Position numbers and translations under genes: made by a program. This document shows positions 22,274-30,312 of a DNA stretch of 35,511 nt, in pieces. The notes below the pieces were generated by a model. It was not told the origin of the DNA, made no database searches, and was given only the letters and a program-made list of their open reading frames with translations. Numbering within the stretch: the first letter of the stretch is position 1; each line of letters starts with the position of its first letter. Source of the DNA: a virus; the IMG/VR virus record IMGVR_UViG_3300044729_000688, positions 1-35,511 of that record; one strand, 5' to 3'.

Positions 22274-23965
22274 TCAGTTTCTCATTATTTCTCTGAAATA
22301 TTCAGCATAAACTTCGCCTTGATTTCCCGTAACCCATACATCTCCACCTTCTACCAAGAACGGAACATCTAACCCGTTGTCTATGATAGGACCTGGAATG
22401 GTTTCTTCATCCATCTGACTAAGTTTTTCTAGCTGAAGCTGTTTTCTCAAGTCGTGGTTGACAACATCTTTAAAGTATTTCTGAGTGGTCATCCAAGCAA
22501 ACATTACCAAAGTCATTACTACATCGTCTGTTTTTCCTTCTTCTGCTTTCCACGTTGTTCCGTCTGAAATAAACGATGTAAGCTCTGAAATAGTCTCAAA
22601 GTCTTTTATTATGAGTTTGTCTGTTTCTATAAGTGTCTTTAGGTTTGTACAACCGATTCGTTTGACTTGGCTACTCATCTTCAGTCCTAACTGAACACCT
22701 CTACCAAATCCTGCTGAAATCTGTTGAGCTTTTTTGTTACCAGTTTGTACTTTAAGCACATTCTCATACTCCATTTCACCATGAAGAATTTCGGCAATCT
22801 GTGGAGTGTTATTCACCTCTATCAGCACATAGGCATTATTATAGTATTTGGCTACATTGTAGATAATAGTAGGAAAGAGAACAGGTGATATAAATGCGCT
22901 AGAATACCTTGCAACCTGTCTGTAGGGGGTTTCCGATATGTCTATGACTGACAGAGCAGACATGTCCATATTTTTACCCTCAGCAACGTCTACGCAGATA
23001 GCATACACATGATCTTTGGTAATTTCACCATCACCAACGACAGGTTGCTCATAAACATCCAAAATTTCTTCTTTGGCTATTCGTTTCTTTTCTACAGGTT
23101 CAACATATGCTAACTGCTGTAACTTTGATCCAGAGATTAGAGTATTGGTAGAACCTAAGAACTCAGTTTCAAATTCTTGTTGGAACTGTCGTTCGGATGT
23201 GTTACGAATAGTTTCTTCACGCCATGCATTGTCTCTACCTGGCACCATTGACCAGTGAATTTCAAATGTCTTATAATTGTTTCTCTTTTCTTTTGCATCC
23301 ATCCATAACTTGTAAAACAAGTTCATGCCATTTGGAGTAGATACAATAATAATCTTTGTTGACTTACCAGATGAGATAACAGGATAAACTGAGTTAAAGA
23401 ATTCGTGAGCAATGTTAGAAGGAACGAATGCAAATTCATCTAAGAATACTACATTGAAAGAACCTCCACGAACTGCTGACGATGAAGTAGCAGCAGCGAT
23501 AACTTTAGAACCATTTTCAAGTTCTACTGAACCTTTATTCCATGTGATGACACCTTGCTGCAACCACATAGGAAGATTCTCATAAGCTAGTTGATACTTT
23601 GCAAGAATATCTCTAGCTAACTGTCCTTTGTTGGCAAGAACAGCAATGTTTTGTGTATCTTGAAAAATAGACAGCCAAAGTATGTAAGCAACTGTAGTAG
23701 TAGTTTTACCAACCTGACGAGGACACTTTGTGATAGAGAAACGATTCTCATGATATGTTTTGATCATCTCACGTTGAAAGTCCCACATTCTAAATGGCAT
23801 CAGACCTTCATCAACGTTGACAATCTGAATGTACTTTTCAGCAAAGTATATAGGATCTTTAGAGCATTTGATATATTCTTCTATCTGCTCTTGTGTGTAC
23901 TCCATTTTTACCCCGGCTCGTTTGAGCAGAGGATTATCACGATACGAATCTTTATTGATAGACAT
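22274..23965 (-). CDS. 17: Terminase large subunit gp17
   Basis: A 563-residue packaging motor. The ATPase has a Walker A-like CPRQVGKTT (81-89), Walker B VVFLDEFAF (171-179) and the coupling motif VSTPNG (208-212). The C-terminal RNase-H-like nuclease has D325 in CVDVAEGKNMD, E382 in YVLIEVNN and D479/D480 in KTDDVVM. It cuts concatemers and drives DNA into proheads through the portal. The T4 form has 610 residues. The gene overlaps the end of the upstream His-rich gene as TAATG-type coupling, while its partner gp16 is two genes upstream. Confidence 0.97.
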   Translation of the reverse strand: MSINKDSYRDNPLLKRAGVKMEYTQEQIEEYIKCSKDPIYFAEKYIQIVNVDEGLMPFRMWDFQREMIKTYHENRFSITKCPRQVGKTTTTVAYILWLSIFQDTQNIAVLANKGQLARDILAKYQLAYENLPMWLQQGVITWNKGSVELENGSKVIAAATSSSAVRGGSFNVVFLDEFAFVPSNIAHEFFNSVYPVISSGKSTKIIIVSTPNGMNLFYKLWMDAKEKRNNYKTFEIHWSMVPGRDNAWREETIRNTSERQFQQEFETEFLGSTNTLISGSKLQQLAYVEPVEKKRIAKEEILDVYEQPVVGDGEITKDHVYAICVDVAEGKNMDMSALSVIDISETPYRQVARYSSAFISPVLFPTIIYNVAKYYNNAYVLIEVNNTPQIAEILHGEMEYENVLKVQTGNKKAQQISAGFGRGVQLGLKMSSQVKRIGCTNLKTLIETDKLIIKDFETISELTSFISDGTTWKAEEGKTDDVVMTLVMFAWMTTQKYFKDVVNHDLRKQLQLEKLSQMDEETIPGPIIDNGLDVPFLVEGGDVWVTGNQGEVYAEYFREIMRN

Positions 23966-24363
23966 TATTTGTTGTATCTTGCTTTAATTTCATCAGAAGG
24001 TGTGTGCCATGGCACAGTCAGTTTCTTTTCCATATCAGTCTTTACATGCTGATACGGTTTTGCACTTTGTGAATACAAAGCGAAGGATGCATGATGTGTA
24101 AATCCATCTTTATCTTTTTTTGCTGATGCTACTTGAACATCTTGAATTTTATGTTTTTTATCATATGTTTTCGTTTTGATTCTATATTTCAAATGTCCAG
24201 AACCCCCATGTGCAAGATCATGATTCATTAATATACCGTGTTCTTTGCTTTTATGAATTTGTTTATGTGCAGTCTTTGGTATATGTTTTGCCAAATCAGA
24301 ACTTGACATCCACTCTGATGTATGTTCTTCAGTAGATTCTTTAATAAATTCTTTGAATTTCAT
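23965..24363 (-). CDS. Unknown basic, His-rich protein; possible packaged head protein
   Basis: A 132-residue protein I do not recognise by family. Its N-terminus MKFKEFIKES closely matches the targeting peptide of T4 internal proteins (MKTYQEFIAE, from memory). Cleavage after IKE, before Ser, would fit the gp21 rule. The rest is rich in Lys and His (about 13 His) with a beta-like core LKYRIKTKTYDKKHKIQDVQ and THHASFALYS. If the peptide works, the protein would enter the head with DNA and be injected. It lies between an HAD-type gene and gp17, with which it overlaps. The function after injection is unknown. Confidence 0.6.
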   Translation of the reverse strand: MKFKEFIKESTEEHTSEWMSSSDLAKHIPKTAHKQIHKSKEHGILMNHDLAHGGSGHLKYRIKTKTYDKKHKIQDVQVASAKKDKDGFTHHASFALYSQSAKPYQHVKTDMEKKLTVPWHTPSDEIKARYNK

Positions 24364-24364
24364 T

Positions 24365-25006
24365 TTATGCTTTTGTAGTAGTTATTTTCACCTGTCCTGT
24401 TTCTGGATCATGTGCAACGTGATGAGCATGAAACTCGACATCTGGATGCTTGTCTTTCAGTTTCTTAAAATGATTCAAGTTGGCATGTGAATCATCATAT
24501 AAATGTACTTTTTTGTAGCCATGCTTTTTAACTAGATCACCAATGACTTTATGCTTTGCTTCTGCTGGTGATGCTGCACCAACGTTACCTGCTCTACGAA
24601 CATGAATATGTCGGGCATCGATACCGTGATGCTTGAGTGTTTTCATAAAGCCATGTTTGTTATCCATATCTGAACGAGCAGTTACAATCTCAACATTCTT
24701 ATTATTCTTGTGGATTGCTCTCAGCTTATTGATCATCTTGTGGATAGGATGAGCAGACTTCTTGAATACTTTGTGTGATCTGAACTCACTATAATCGTAG
24801 CTATGACCAGGTTTCAACTTGTGGTCATTATACTCCGTGTTTGTTAGAGAGTGTACTCTTTTACCGTTCTCATCTTTAACATGCACTTTTAGTTTTGAAT
24901 GATCGTGATGAAACAACACTTCATCCATATCAAATGCATGAAGTGTCTTAGATTTTAGATCTCGTCTTTCTTGAATTTCTTCTCTTAAATGTTTAAAGTG
25001 GATCAT
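24365..25006 (-). CDS. HAD-superfamily phosphatase-like protein, very His-rich
   Basis: A 213-residue protein. The HAD motifs are in order: FDMDEVLF (D26, D28), VTARSD (Thr109 in motif 2 position), a Lys after it, and LYDDSHANL (D171, D172). This set is typical of phosphatases, including the phosphatase half of polynucleotide kinases, and no kinase domain is present. About 13% of residues are His, far above its neighbours. The N-terminus MIHFKHLREE faintly resembles a head-targeting peptide. It overlaps the gp16 stop as ATGA. The substrate could be a DNA 3'-phosphate or a nucleotide; this cannot be decided here. Confidence 0.7.
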   Translation of the reverse strand: MIHFKHLREEIQERRDLKSKTLHAFDMDEVLFHHDHSKLKVHVKDENGKRVHSLTNTEYNDHKLKPGHSYDYSEFRSHKVFKKSAHPIHKMINKLRAIHKNNKNVEIVTARSDMDNKHGFMKTLKHHGIDARHIHVRRAGNVGAASPAEAKHKVIGDLVKKHGYKKVHLYDDSHANLNHFKKLKDKHPDVEFHAHHVAHDPETGQVKITTTKA

Positions 25007-25428
25007 TCTTTTCCTTTTAACATTTTGTTTAAATCTGCTGTACTACCAACAAAGATTGCTTTATCTATTTTGGTGCTTTGTGTTTCTTTTCCTGCTGCCT
25101 TATTCATTTCACGCATTTGTTTCTGAAGTAATATAAGTTTCTCGTTGGCATCAGCAACATTTTTAATCATAGTAGCTGCAACTTCAAATGCTCTTGGATG
25201 CTCAGACTCTCTGGCAATCTCAAGAATAGAATCAATAGCATCAACACCTTTTTCTATAATTTCTTCGTAGTTCTGACGAACCTTTTTGTAGTCTTTTTCC
25301 AAATCATTGTCTAGTTTAGACTCAACTTCAACAACAGGTCTTTCTTCTTTAACTACGATATCTGTACTAGCAATTTGTTTTGGCTCTACTTCAAAAATTT
25401 CACTCATGTTTTTTTCAAATTTAGTCAC
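25003..25428 (-). CDS. 16: Terminase small subunit gp16
   Basis: A 141-residue protein from a GTG start at 25428, chosen because GGAG lies seven bases upstream. The ATG at 25407 has no ribosome site. The core DLEKDYKKVRQNYEEIIEKG, REHPRAFEVA-type helix (SEHPRAFEVAATMIKNV), LLQKQMREM and AIFVGSTADLNKML match T4 gp16 (DLEDDYGVVRRNM, DSPRHMEVFATLM, ATVFVGSPTELM). gp16 forms rings that recognise DNA and stimulate gp17 ATPase. It overlaps gp15 by 8 bases. T4 gp16 has 164 residues. Confidence 0.87.
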   Translation of the reverse strand: MTKFEKNMSEIFEVEPKQIASTDIVVKEERPVVEVESKLDNDLEKDYKKVRQNYEEIIEKGVDAIDSILEIARESEHPRAFEVAATMIKNVADANEKLILLQKQMREMNKAAGKETQSTKIDKAIFVGSTADLNKMLKGKE

Positions 25429-26422
25429 TGTTGTACTCCGTCACTGTTGTCACAATAGTATATGCTGAGTTAATTGTAGCATTTGCTGGGTTCACATAAG
25501 AATTAATTGTTACCATCTTATTGTTTGCATTTGCACCTTCAACTGATAATAGAGTATATTCTGCAAAAGAATCTAATCCTATGATTTCTGTATTTGTTTT
25601 AAAGCCACCATTTATATCTGTAATTACCATTTGATCTGTGGTATTACTGTAGTACAATACTGTACCAGTAGCACTAGCGGTATCTAATGAATATCCTTGA
25701 TAAACTGTTTCACCTTCTTTATAAATTCCAAAGCCTGCAGGACTCATATTAAAAGTTACTTTTCCATCATTGACAGATGAATCTAAATCCAATATGTTGA
25801 TATAAGAATCTTTAATAATTTTGCTTTGAGATATTGCACCATATACAAAAGCTTTTGCCGTAAAATTTAAAGTCCAAATAATCACTCTAGCGTCAGAGTC
25901 TTGTAATCCTTCATACTCAATATCATAATTTACTGAGTTCAAATTAATTGGTACTTCTTTTGTCGCTCCCATTGTAGGAACAAGATTCAGCTTTATAGTG
26001 TATTCTGGAGTAAAAAATGGTAAAATGTGTTCAATTATTTGAGTACCATCTTCTATGTTTCTGACATAGATGTATAACGAAAATTCGAAGTTATATGGTA
26101 CGGGAGTATACTGTGCAAGTTTTACATTAGGGTTTCCTGATGCTGCTGTAGTCTTTAAATTGGTTATTTGCTTTCTTGATGCATCATATTCCATGCTGAT
26201 CAAATCAAAAGACATTCTAGGTAATGTAATTTGAACTTTTTTGTTTAAGTCTGGATCACCTACTAGACGAGCAACATACTTCTCTTTTGGAGAATAGATG
26301 ATTGGTACCTTTATTTTTCTATCTTCTGTTCCGTCTGCCTTGTATCTGGTTAAAGTTATATTATCAAATAAACTTCCAAATCCAACTACAAGCTTACGAA
26401 TAATTCTGTGATATGTTGACAT
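25421..26422 (-). CDS. 15: Tail sheath stabiliser/terminator gp15
   Basis: A 333-residue protein. The N-terminal two thirds match gp15 of T4-like phages: VVGFGSLFDNITLTRYKADG, KVPIIYSPKEKYVARLVGDP, and TLPRMSFDLISMEYDASRK. It caps the sheath and tube at the neck, where it joins the head through gp13 and gp14. Residues about 231-283 (YKEGETVYQG, ATGTVLYY, MVITDINGGFKTNTEIIG) form a small beta module not present in T4 gp15 (272 residues). A similar unit occurs in gp14. The ATG overlaps the gp14 stop as TAATG. Confidence 0.9.
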   Translation of the reverse strand: MSTYHRIIRKLVVGFGSLFDNITLTRYKADGTEDRKIKVPIIYSPKEKYVARLVGDPDLNKKVQITLPRMSFDLISMEYDASRKQITNLKTTAASGNPNVKLAQYTPVPYNFEFSLYIYVRNIEDGTQIIEHILPFFTPEYTIKLNLVPTMGATKEVPINLNSVNYDIEYEGLQDSDARVIIWTLNFTAKAFVYGAISQSKIIKDSYINILDLDSSVNDGKVTFNMSPAGFGIYKEGETVYQGYSLDTASATGTVLYYSNTTDQMVITDINGGFKTNTEIIGLDSFAEYTLLSVEGANANNKMVTINSYVNPANATINSAYTIVTTVTEYNSD

Positions 26423-27309
26423 TATATGTTACCAAATGGATTACTTTCTGAGAAATCAATTATAGAATTAGCTTCTGCATTAATTTGTTTATTGTCATAG
26501 TCTGCATAATATTCTGCATGTTCATATATGTTTGTTGTAGAAAGAGTAGCAGTAGCATTTGAAGTTGCACCTCTTGCTATATCTCCTATCGAGAATGTTC
26601 CTACAATTGTGTTGATATCCAAGTTTGCAGTCACAGAGTCATAAGCTGCAATGATACCTGTTGATTCTGCATTTGCTAAAGTAATATCTGGACTGACAAA
26701 AATAGTTTCACCAATTGCAAAAGTTCCATTGACTGATGTTAAATGGAATCTTTGTGCATATGCATCTTGTTGCTGAACAATATCAATATCAGGAATACCA
26801 GTATCAATTGTTTCATGTGAATACTTGAACTTCTCTAGTTCTAATTCGTAGAAATATGGAACTCTACGACCAAGCATAGCCATGTCCATATCTTGGTTAA
26901 CAAACTTGATTTCATACAATTCACCCACACCATTAAGTGGTGGAATATAAATCAAGTCACCATCTCTTGGTCTGTCATATCTTGGGTCAACAGGTACTCT
27001 TTGAAGAAAACTTCTCTTTGAAACAACAACGGTCATATGGTTTTTAATCTCAAGACCAAACTTACTAAAGAAGTCTTTATCACCTTTATAATCCATGACA
27101 TTGCTAGGATACAATTCAATAGGATAAGCTGCGGTAAATTTCTTTAACGGATCTTCACCAAATAGTAAATCTCTTGCAGCATCATTAGAATTAGGAATAT
27201 AAAAGCAACTCACACCCATTATTTTAATAGATTCGACAATCAAATCTTCCACCAAACGTTGTTCGGTGTACTTAGCATTGTAGTTATTAAAATAGTGACT
27301 GACAGGCAT
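26422..27309 (-). CDS. 14: Neck protein gp14
   Basis: A 295-residue neck protein. HYFNNYNAKYTEQRLVEDLI, VMDYKGDKDFFSKFGLEI and LIYIPPLNGVGELYEIKFVN are gp14 phrases of T4-like phages. With gp13 it completes the head and allows tails to attach. Residues about 191-257 (VNGTFAIGETI, STGIIAAYDSV, IVGTFSIGDI) carry a repeat-like beta module absent from T4 gp14 (256 residues) and similar to one in gp15. The C-terminus IIDFSESNPFGNI is the usual end. It lies one base after gp13. Confidence 0.9.
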   Translation of the reverse strand: MPVSHYFNNYNAKYTEQRLVEDLIVESIKIMGVSCFYIPNSNDAARDLLFGEDPLKKFTAAYPIELYPSNVMDYKGDKDFFSKFGLEIKNHMTVVVSKRSFLQRVPVDPRYDRPRDGDLIYIPPLNGVGELYEIKFVNQDMDMAMLGRRVPYFYELELEKFKYSHETIDTGIPDIDIVQQQDAYAQRFHLTSVNGTFAIGETIFVSPDITLANAESTGIIAAYDSVTANLDINTIVGTFSIGDIARGATSNATATLSTTNIYEHAEYYADYDNKQINAEANSIIDFSESNPFGNI

Positions 27310-27310
27310 T

Positions 27311-28090
27311 TTAGTTCAGGAAAAATTCTAATGGAGCACCGTAATTGGTTTCCATTTCTTTTTCTAATTGGTCTATCTCATTCATAGCATCCTCATAAAT
27401 CTTGTCTCCATTTAACGTGACACCACCCAACAACTGAACACCTTGAAACTTTTTAAGATTGTCTCCCCAATTACGTTTGATGAGTGCTGTAGCATATCGT
27501 TTGAGCCAACGATCATCCCAGACAGCATTATAAACATCTGGATTAATCAAAGCATAACATTCTGCGACAACAATGGTACCAACAGGTGCTTCTGAGAATC
27601 CCCATGCCCAATCGATAAACAACTTATGCATGTGTCTTTGAAAACGAATAGGTACTTCACCAGTAAACATTATCTCTAGGGAACGAAGATGTTGTTGTGT
27701 TAATGTATAGTTAATATACGATGCTGAGGTGAAGTCATAGAGTTCATTTAAACGTAATTGGTATCTTAGGTCAAACATATTAATAGTTGCCTGAGAATCT
27801 TGCAGAGGAAAGATACGAGTAACACCAACAATATTTAAAGAATTATTTGCTTGGTCTTTAGTGACAGATGGCCTCATGTCGATATAGCGATTATCAACGT
27901 CTTGCTGAGTTACTGCTTTGATGTAATATACCTTTTGAAGGCCGTCGAAATGATAGTCTTGCCAGTATTGCAAGGCATCGTCAATTCTGTCCTCTACCTG
28001 TTCATCGTCAATATTGATGTCAATTACAGGAAACCCCAAACGACGAAGGCAGTAGTCTTTGAATTCTTGTCTGTTAGTTATTTGTGCCAT
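27311..28090 (-). CDS. 13: Neck protein gp13
   Basis: A 259-residue protein. Opening QITNRQEFKDYCLRRLGFPV and following INIDDEQVEDRIDDALQYWQ, then EIMFTGEVPIRFQRHMHKLF and YATALIKRNWGDNLKKFQGV, match gp13 of T4-like phages. It forms a dodecamer on the portal as the head-completion adaptor. T4 gp13 has 309 residues. It starts the neck block after the oxygenase cluster, and a late-like CATAAATA lies at 28119-28126. No clear ribosome site is seen. Confidence 0.92.
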   Translation of the reverse strand: MAQITNRQEFKDYCLRRLGFPVIDINIDDEQVEDRIDDALQYWQDYHFDGLQKVYYIKAVTQQDVDNRYIDMRPSVTKDQANNSLNIVGVTRIFPLQDSQATINMFDLRYQLRLNELYDFTSASYINYTLTQQHLRSLEIMFTGEVPIRFQRHMHKLFIDWAWGFSEAPVGTIVVAECYALINPDVYNAVWDDRWLKRYATALIKRNWGDNLKKFQGVQLLGGVTLNGDKIYEDAMNEIDQLEKEMETNYGAPLEFFLN

Positions 28091-28118
28091 TTTTGACGTT
28101 TAAGTGTGTTGATTTTAC

Positions 28119-28126
28119 TATTTATG
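28119..28126 (-). promoter_or_regulatory. Late-like promoter CATAAATA before gp13
   Basis: One mismatch from TATAAATA in the 55-base gap between an oxygenase gene and gp13; the ATG lies 29 bases downstream. Confidence 0.5.
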
Positions 28127-28145
28127 TTTACAAATTCCAAATAGT

Positions 28146-28628
28146 TCAATATCCTTTAGGTTTTGCTGACCATGGGTTAACCGCAACAGATACTCTTTCG
28201 CCTGTATAATGTTCAACTCCATGATATATTCCAGGTGAAAATATGATAAGTCTGTTTGTTTTTGGTTTAATTCTTTCAGATTCCGTCATGAACCATCCTC
28301 CTTCGAGATCCTGAATCTCAGCGTAATATACAAGACTGCATATTGGAGTTGAAAGTTTTCCTGTCTGTTCCATCAAAACTTCATCTTTATCGATATGCCA
28401 TTCTGGTTTGGTGCCATTATGTGACCAATATTCACATCCTACCATAGAAGATAGATTGAAAAACTTAGATGCTTCTTTTAGTAGTAAATATATAGGAGAT
28501 ATGTCATATTCAAGTTCTTTATATAACTTATCGAGCCATTGCTGTTCTTTAGATGAAATTGATTTAAAATAACTAGCAACTGCTTTTTGCTTTATATCTT
28601 CAAGCACATTATCAATAACAATTATCAT
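28146..28628 (-). CDS. 2OG/Fe(II) oxygenase-like protein A
   Basis: A 160-residue protein from the ATG at 28628; a TTG nine bases upstream is less likely. WHIDKDE gives the metal pair H78/D80. YHGVEHYTGERVSVAVN gives H136 and R145. Between them ICSLVYYAEIQDLEGGWFM is the central beta core. This is the pattern of the prolyl-hydroxylase-like superfamily that uses 2-oxoglutarate and iron to oxidise proteins, nucleic acids or small molecules. It overlaps the next oxygenase gene by 17 bases. It is the most complete of the four by motif. The substrate is not known. Confidence 0.78.
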   Translation of the reverse strand: MIIVIDNVLEDIKQKAVASYFKSISSKEQQWLDKLYKELEYDISPIYLLLKEASKFFNLSSMVGCEYWSHNGTKPEWHIDKDEVLMEQTGKLSTPICSLVYYAEIQDLEGGWFMTESERIKPKTNRLIIFSPGIYHGVEHYTGERVSVAVNPWSAKPKGY

Positions 28629-29166
28629 TTTTTTCAAGTACCAAAGCTAAAGTAAAACGATACTGTGCTGCAATATGAGATTGTGGTCTAATTGTATGTG
28701 GAATACAGGCATCAAAGACTAATAGCCTACCTGGTGTGTATGCAGAAGCAAAAACAACGTCTTTTATATCTTCACTATAAAATAATGTTTCTCCATGCCA
28801 ACCATCTCTCCATTCTAAATTAACATAGTATAATAATATTTTCTTTTCTGGGTGTGCGTGAACATAATTTGTATCTGCCGCAGTAGATAGATTTAACACT
28901 GCGGTTACATTATCATATCCTTCAAGTTCTTTTCCTGCTTCTGAATTTATAATTTTTTGTATAATACCAAGATTATTTAAATCTTCGAGTGAGTATATGG
29001 AGTGAAGAAATCGATTCCCTTGATTTTCTATGATCGCACCATCTGCCCAACCAATTGTAAAATAAGAATTTTGTGCAAATGTGTAAATATCTTGTCTATA
29101 TTTTAAATCAAATAAATTATCATAAATGCATATGCGTTTACTACGTTCAACTTGATATTCTTTCAT
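28612..29166 (-). CDS. 2OG/Fe(II) oxygenase-like protein B
   Basis: A 184-residue protein. YVHAHPEKKILLYYVNLEW gives a metal site of His and Glu (H105/E107, HxE instead of HxD; H103 is an alternative). GWHGETLFYSED is the GGETxFY-like turn, and PGRLLVFDACIPHTIRP with H157 and QYRFTLAL with R170 complete the site. This is the phage form of the prolyl 4-hydroxylase-like family. The start ATG at 29166 has GGAGAAA before it. A late-like CATAAATA lies at 29223-29230. It overlaps oxygenase A, so both should be made together. Confidence 0.78.
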   Translation of the reverse strand: MKEYQVERSKRICIYDNLFDLKYRQDIYTFAQNSYFTIGWADGAIIENQGNRFLHSIYSLEDLNNLGIIQKIINSEAGKELEGYDNVTAVLNLSTAADTNYVHAHPEKKILLYYVNLEWRDGWHGETLFYSEDIKDVVFASAYTPGRLLVFDACIPHTIRPQSHIAAQYRFTLALVLEKNDNCY

Positions 29167-29222
29167 ATTTTCTCCATAATATAAATTCTAATTAACTTTA
29201 AAAACATTTAGCAATATTACGA

Positions 29223-29230
29223 TATTTATG
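29223..29230 (-). promoter_or_regulatory. Late-like promoter CATAAATA before oxygenase B
   Basis: One mismatch from TATAAATA in the 67-base gap after oxygenase C (stop at 29234). The leader to the ATG at 29166 is about 55 bases. It has the same spelling as the gp13 site. Confidence 0.45.
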
Positions 29231-29233
29231 TAC

Positions 29234-29764
29234 TCAAATCGCTGTCATTAAAATGCGTTCAACTTCATCGTATTTCATTTTTGAGAAAGAAAATGACAAA
29301 ATAATTCTACGTTTTCCTGGAGTCAACATGGCAGAGTGTGGAATACTGGTATTCAACAACCACCAATCTCCAGTTTTTGCTTGAAATTTTCCTATGTCTT
29401 TTAATGTTTTGTTTTCGTTATTCCATTCATAAAAATGTGTAGTTTCATCATTTGTCTGAAGATATACATTTAAAGCACAAAATCTTTTGTAATCGATATG
29501 AGCCATCATCGCAGGATTAATAATCTCATTCGCTGTAAGAGATAGTATAATAACTTCAGGAATCTCTATTTCAGTAAGACTTTTTGGTAATAATGTTAGT
29601 GCATAATCACGAACTTCAGAACTTACTGTGAAAAAGTCAATAGGAACCTTATTAACATTTTTCATTGCCAACCCATATTTTTGAGGTTTGGAAAAAGAAG
29701 TTTTAAAAGTCATTGACGATATAGCGTCAATATTAAAATTTTGATTTTTTAAAAAGAAGTACAT
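29234..29764 (-). CDS. 2OG/Fe(II) oxygenase-like protein C, Asp-hydroxylase type
   Basis: A 176-residue protein. MMAHIDYKRFCALNVYL gives H89/D91, GDWWLLNTSIPHSAML gives H143, and KRRIILSFSF gives R152 or R153. The phrase G-D-x-W-x-L-N-T-x-x-P-H is shared with protein D and with the oxygenase at 5500-6603, so these three form a subgroup. The N-terminal 80 residues are unlike known domains. The gene overlaps D by 16 bases. Its substrate is unknown; fibre or other virion proteins made from the same region are candidates. Confidence 0.7.
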   Translation of the reverse strand: MYFFLKNQNFNIDAISSMTFKTSFSKPQKYGLAMKNVNKVPIDFFTVSSEVRDYALTLLPKSLTEIEIPEVIILSLTANEIINPAMMAHIDYKRFCALNVYLQTNDETTHFYEWNNENKTLKDIGKFQAKTGDWWLLNTSIPHSAMLTPGKRRIILSFSFSKMKYDEVERILMTAI

Positions 29765-30312
29765 GTAAATTCTCGCATCACTTCTTCTAAAGGAATATTA
29801 AAGTAAACTTGCACTACGTGTCTACAATAATTTTCTTCAGCGTTAATACTATACACAGCGTGAGGAATCGTAGTGTCTAATACCCAAACATCTCCAGATT
29901 CAGCAATAAATGATTGTGCAGGAATTAAAGTTTCAGTATCAACAAAAAAATAACCATTATTTACACTATTAGTTTCACGTTTTAATTTTTTAATATCCTC
30001 TTTATAAAATACTGTTTTTTCACCAGAAACAGAAATATAAAAATTTATAACACATTTGTCTTGAGTATGTACATGTGGAGAAGCTTTTGAGATATAAGTT
30101 TTACATACACCAATACATTTATTTCTAATGCTTTTGGGTATTGCGTGTAAAACACTTGCAGTTTCTTTTCTATTTAATTTTTTTCTCAATACTTCAACAT
30201 TAAAGCTTTTATTATCTTTTGTATATTCTTCTATGTGTTCTCCTAAAATTTCAGAAGATGAAGAAAAATCTATATCAAGTTTAGCTTCTATTGGCAATTT
30301 AAAAGCAAACAT
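29749..30312 (-). CDS. 2OG/Fe(II) oxygenase-like protein D, Asp-hydroxylase type
   Basis: A 187-residue protein. SPHVHTQDKCVINFYISV holds H80, H82 and D85 as possible metal ligands, an HxH...D version of the usual HxD. GDVWVLDTTIPHAVYS gives H151 and CRHVVQVYFNI gives R164. The same G-D-x-W-x-L-D-T-x-x-P-H phrase occurs in C. The unusual first motif means activity should not be taken for granted. The ATG overlaps the previous stop as TAATG, and the end overlaps C. Confidence 0.68.
   Translation of the reverse strand: MFAFKLPIEAKLDIDFSSSSEILGEHIEEYTKDNKSFNVEVLRKKLNRKETASVLHAIPKSIRNKCIGVCKTYISKASPHVHTQDKCVINFYISVSGEKTVFYKEDIKKLKRETNSVNNGYFFVDTETLIPAQSFIAESGDVWVLDTTIPHAVYSINAEENYCRHVVQVYFNIPLEEVMREFTCTSF

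Noticed and set aside
28629-28637. TTG start for oxygenase A
   Set aside because: An ATG three codons later fits equally and begins with the strand MIIVIDN. Neither has a strong ribosome site, so the ATG was preferred.
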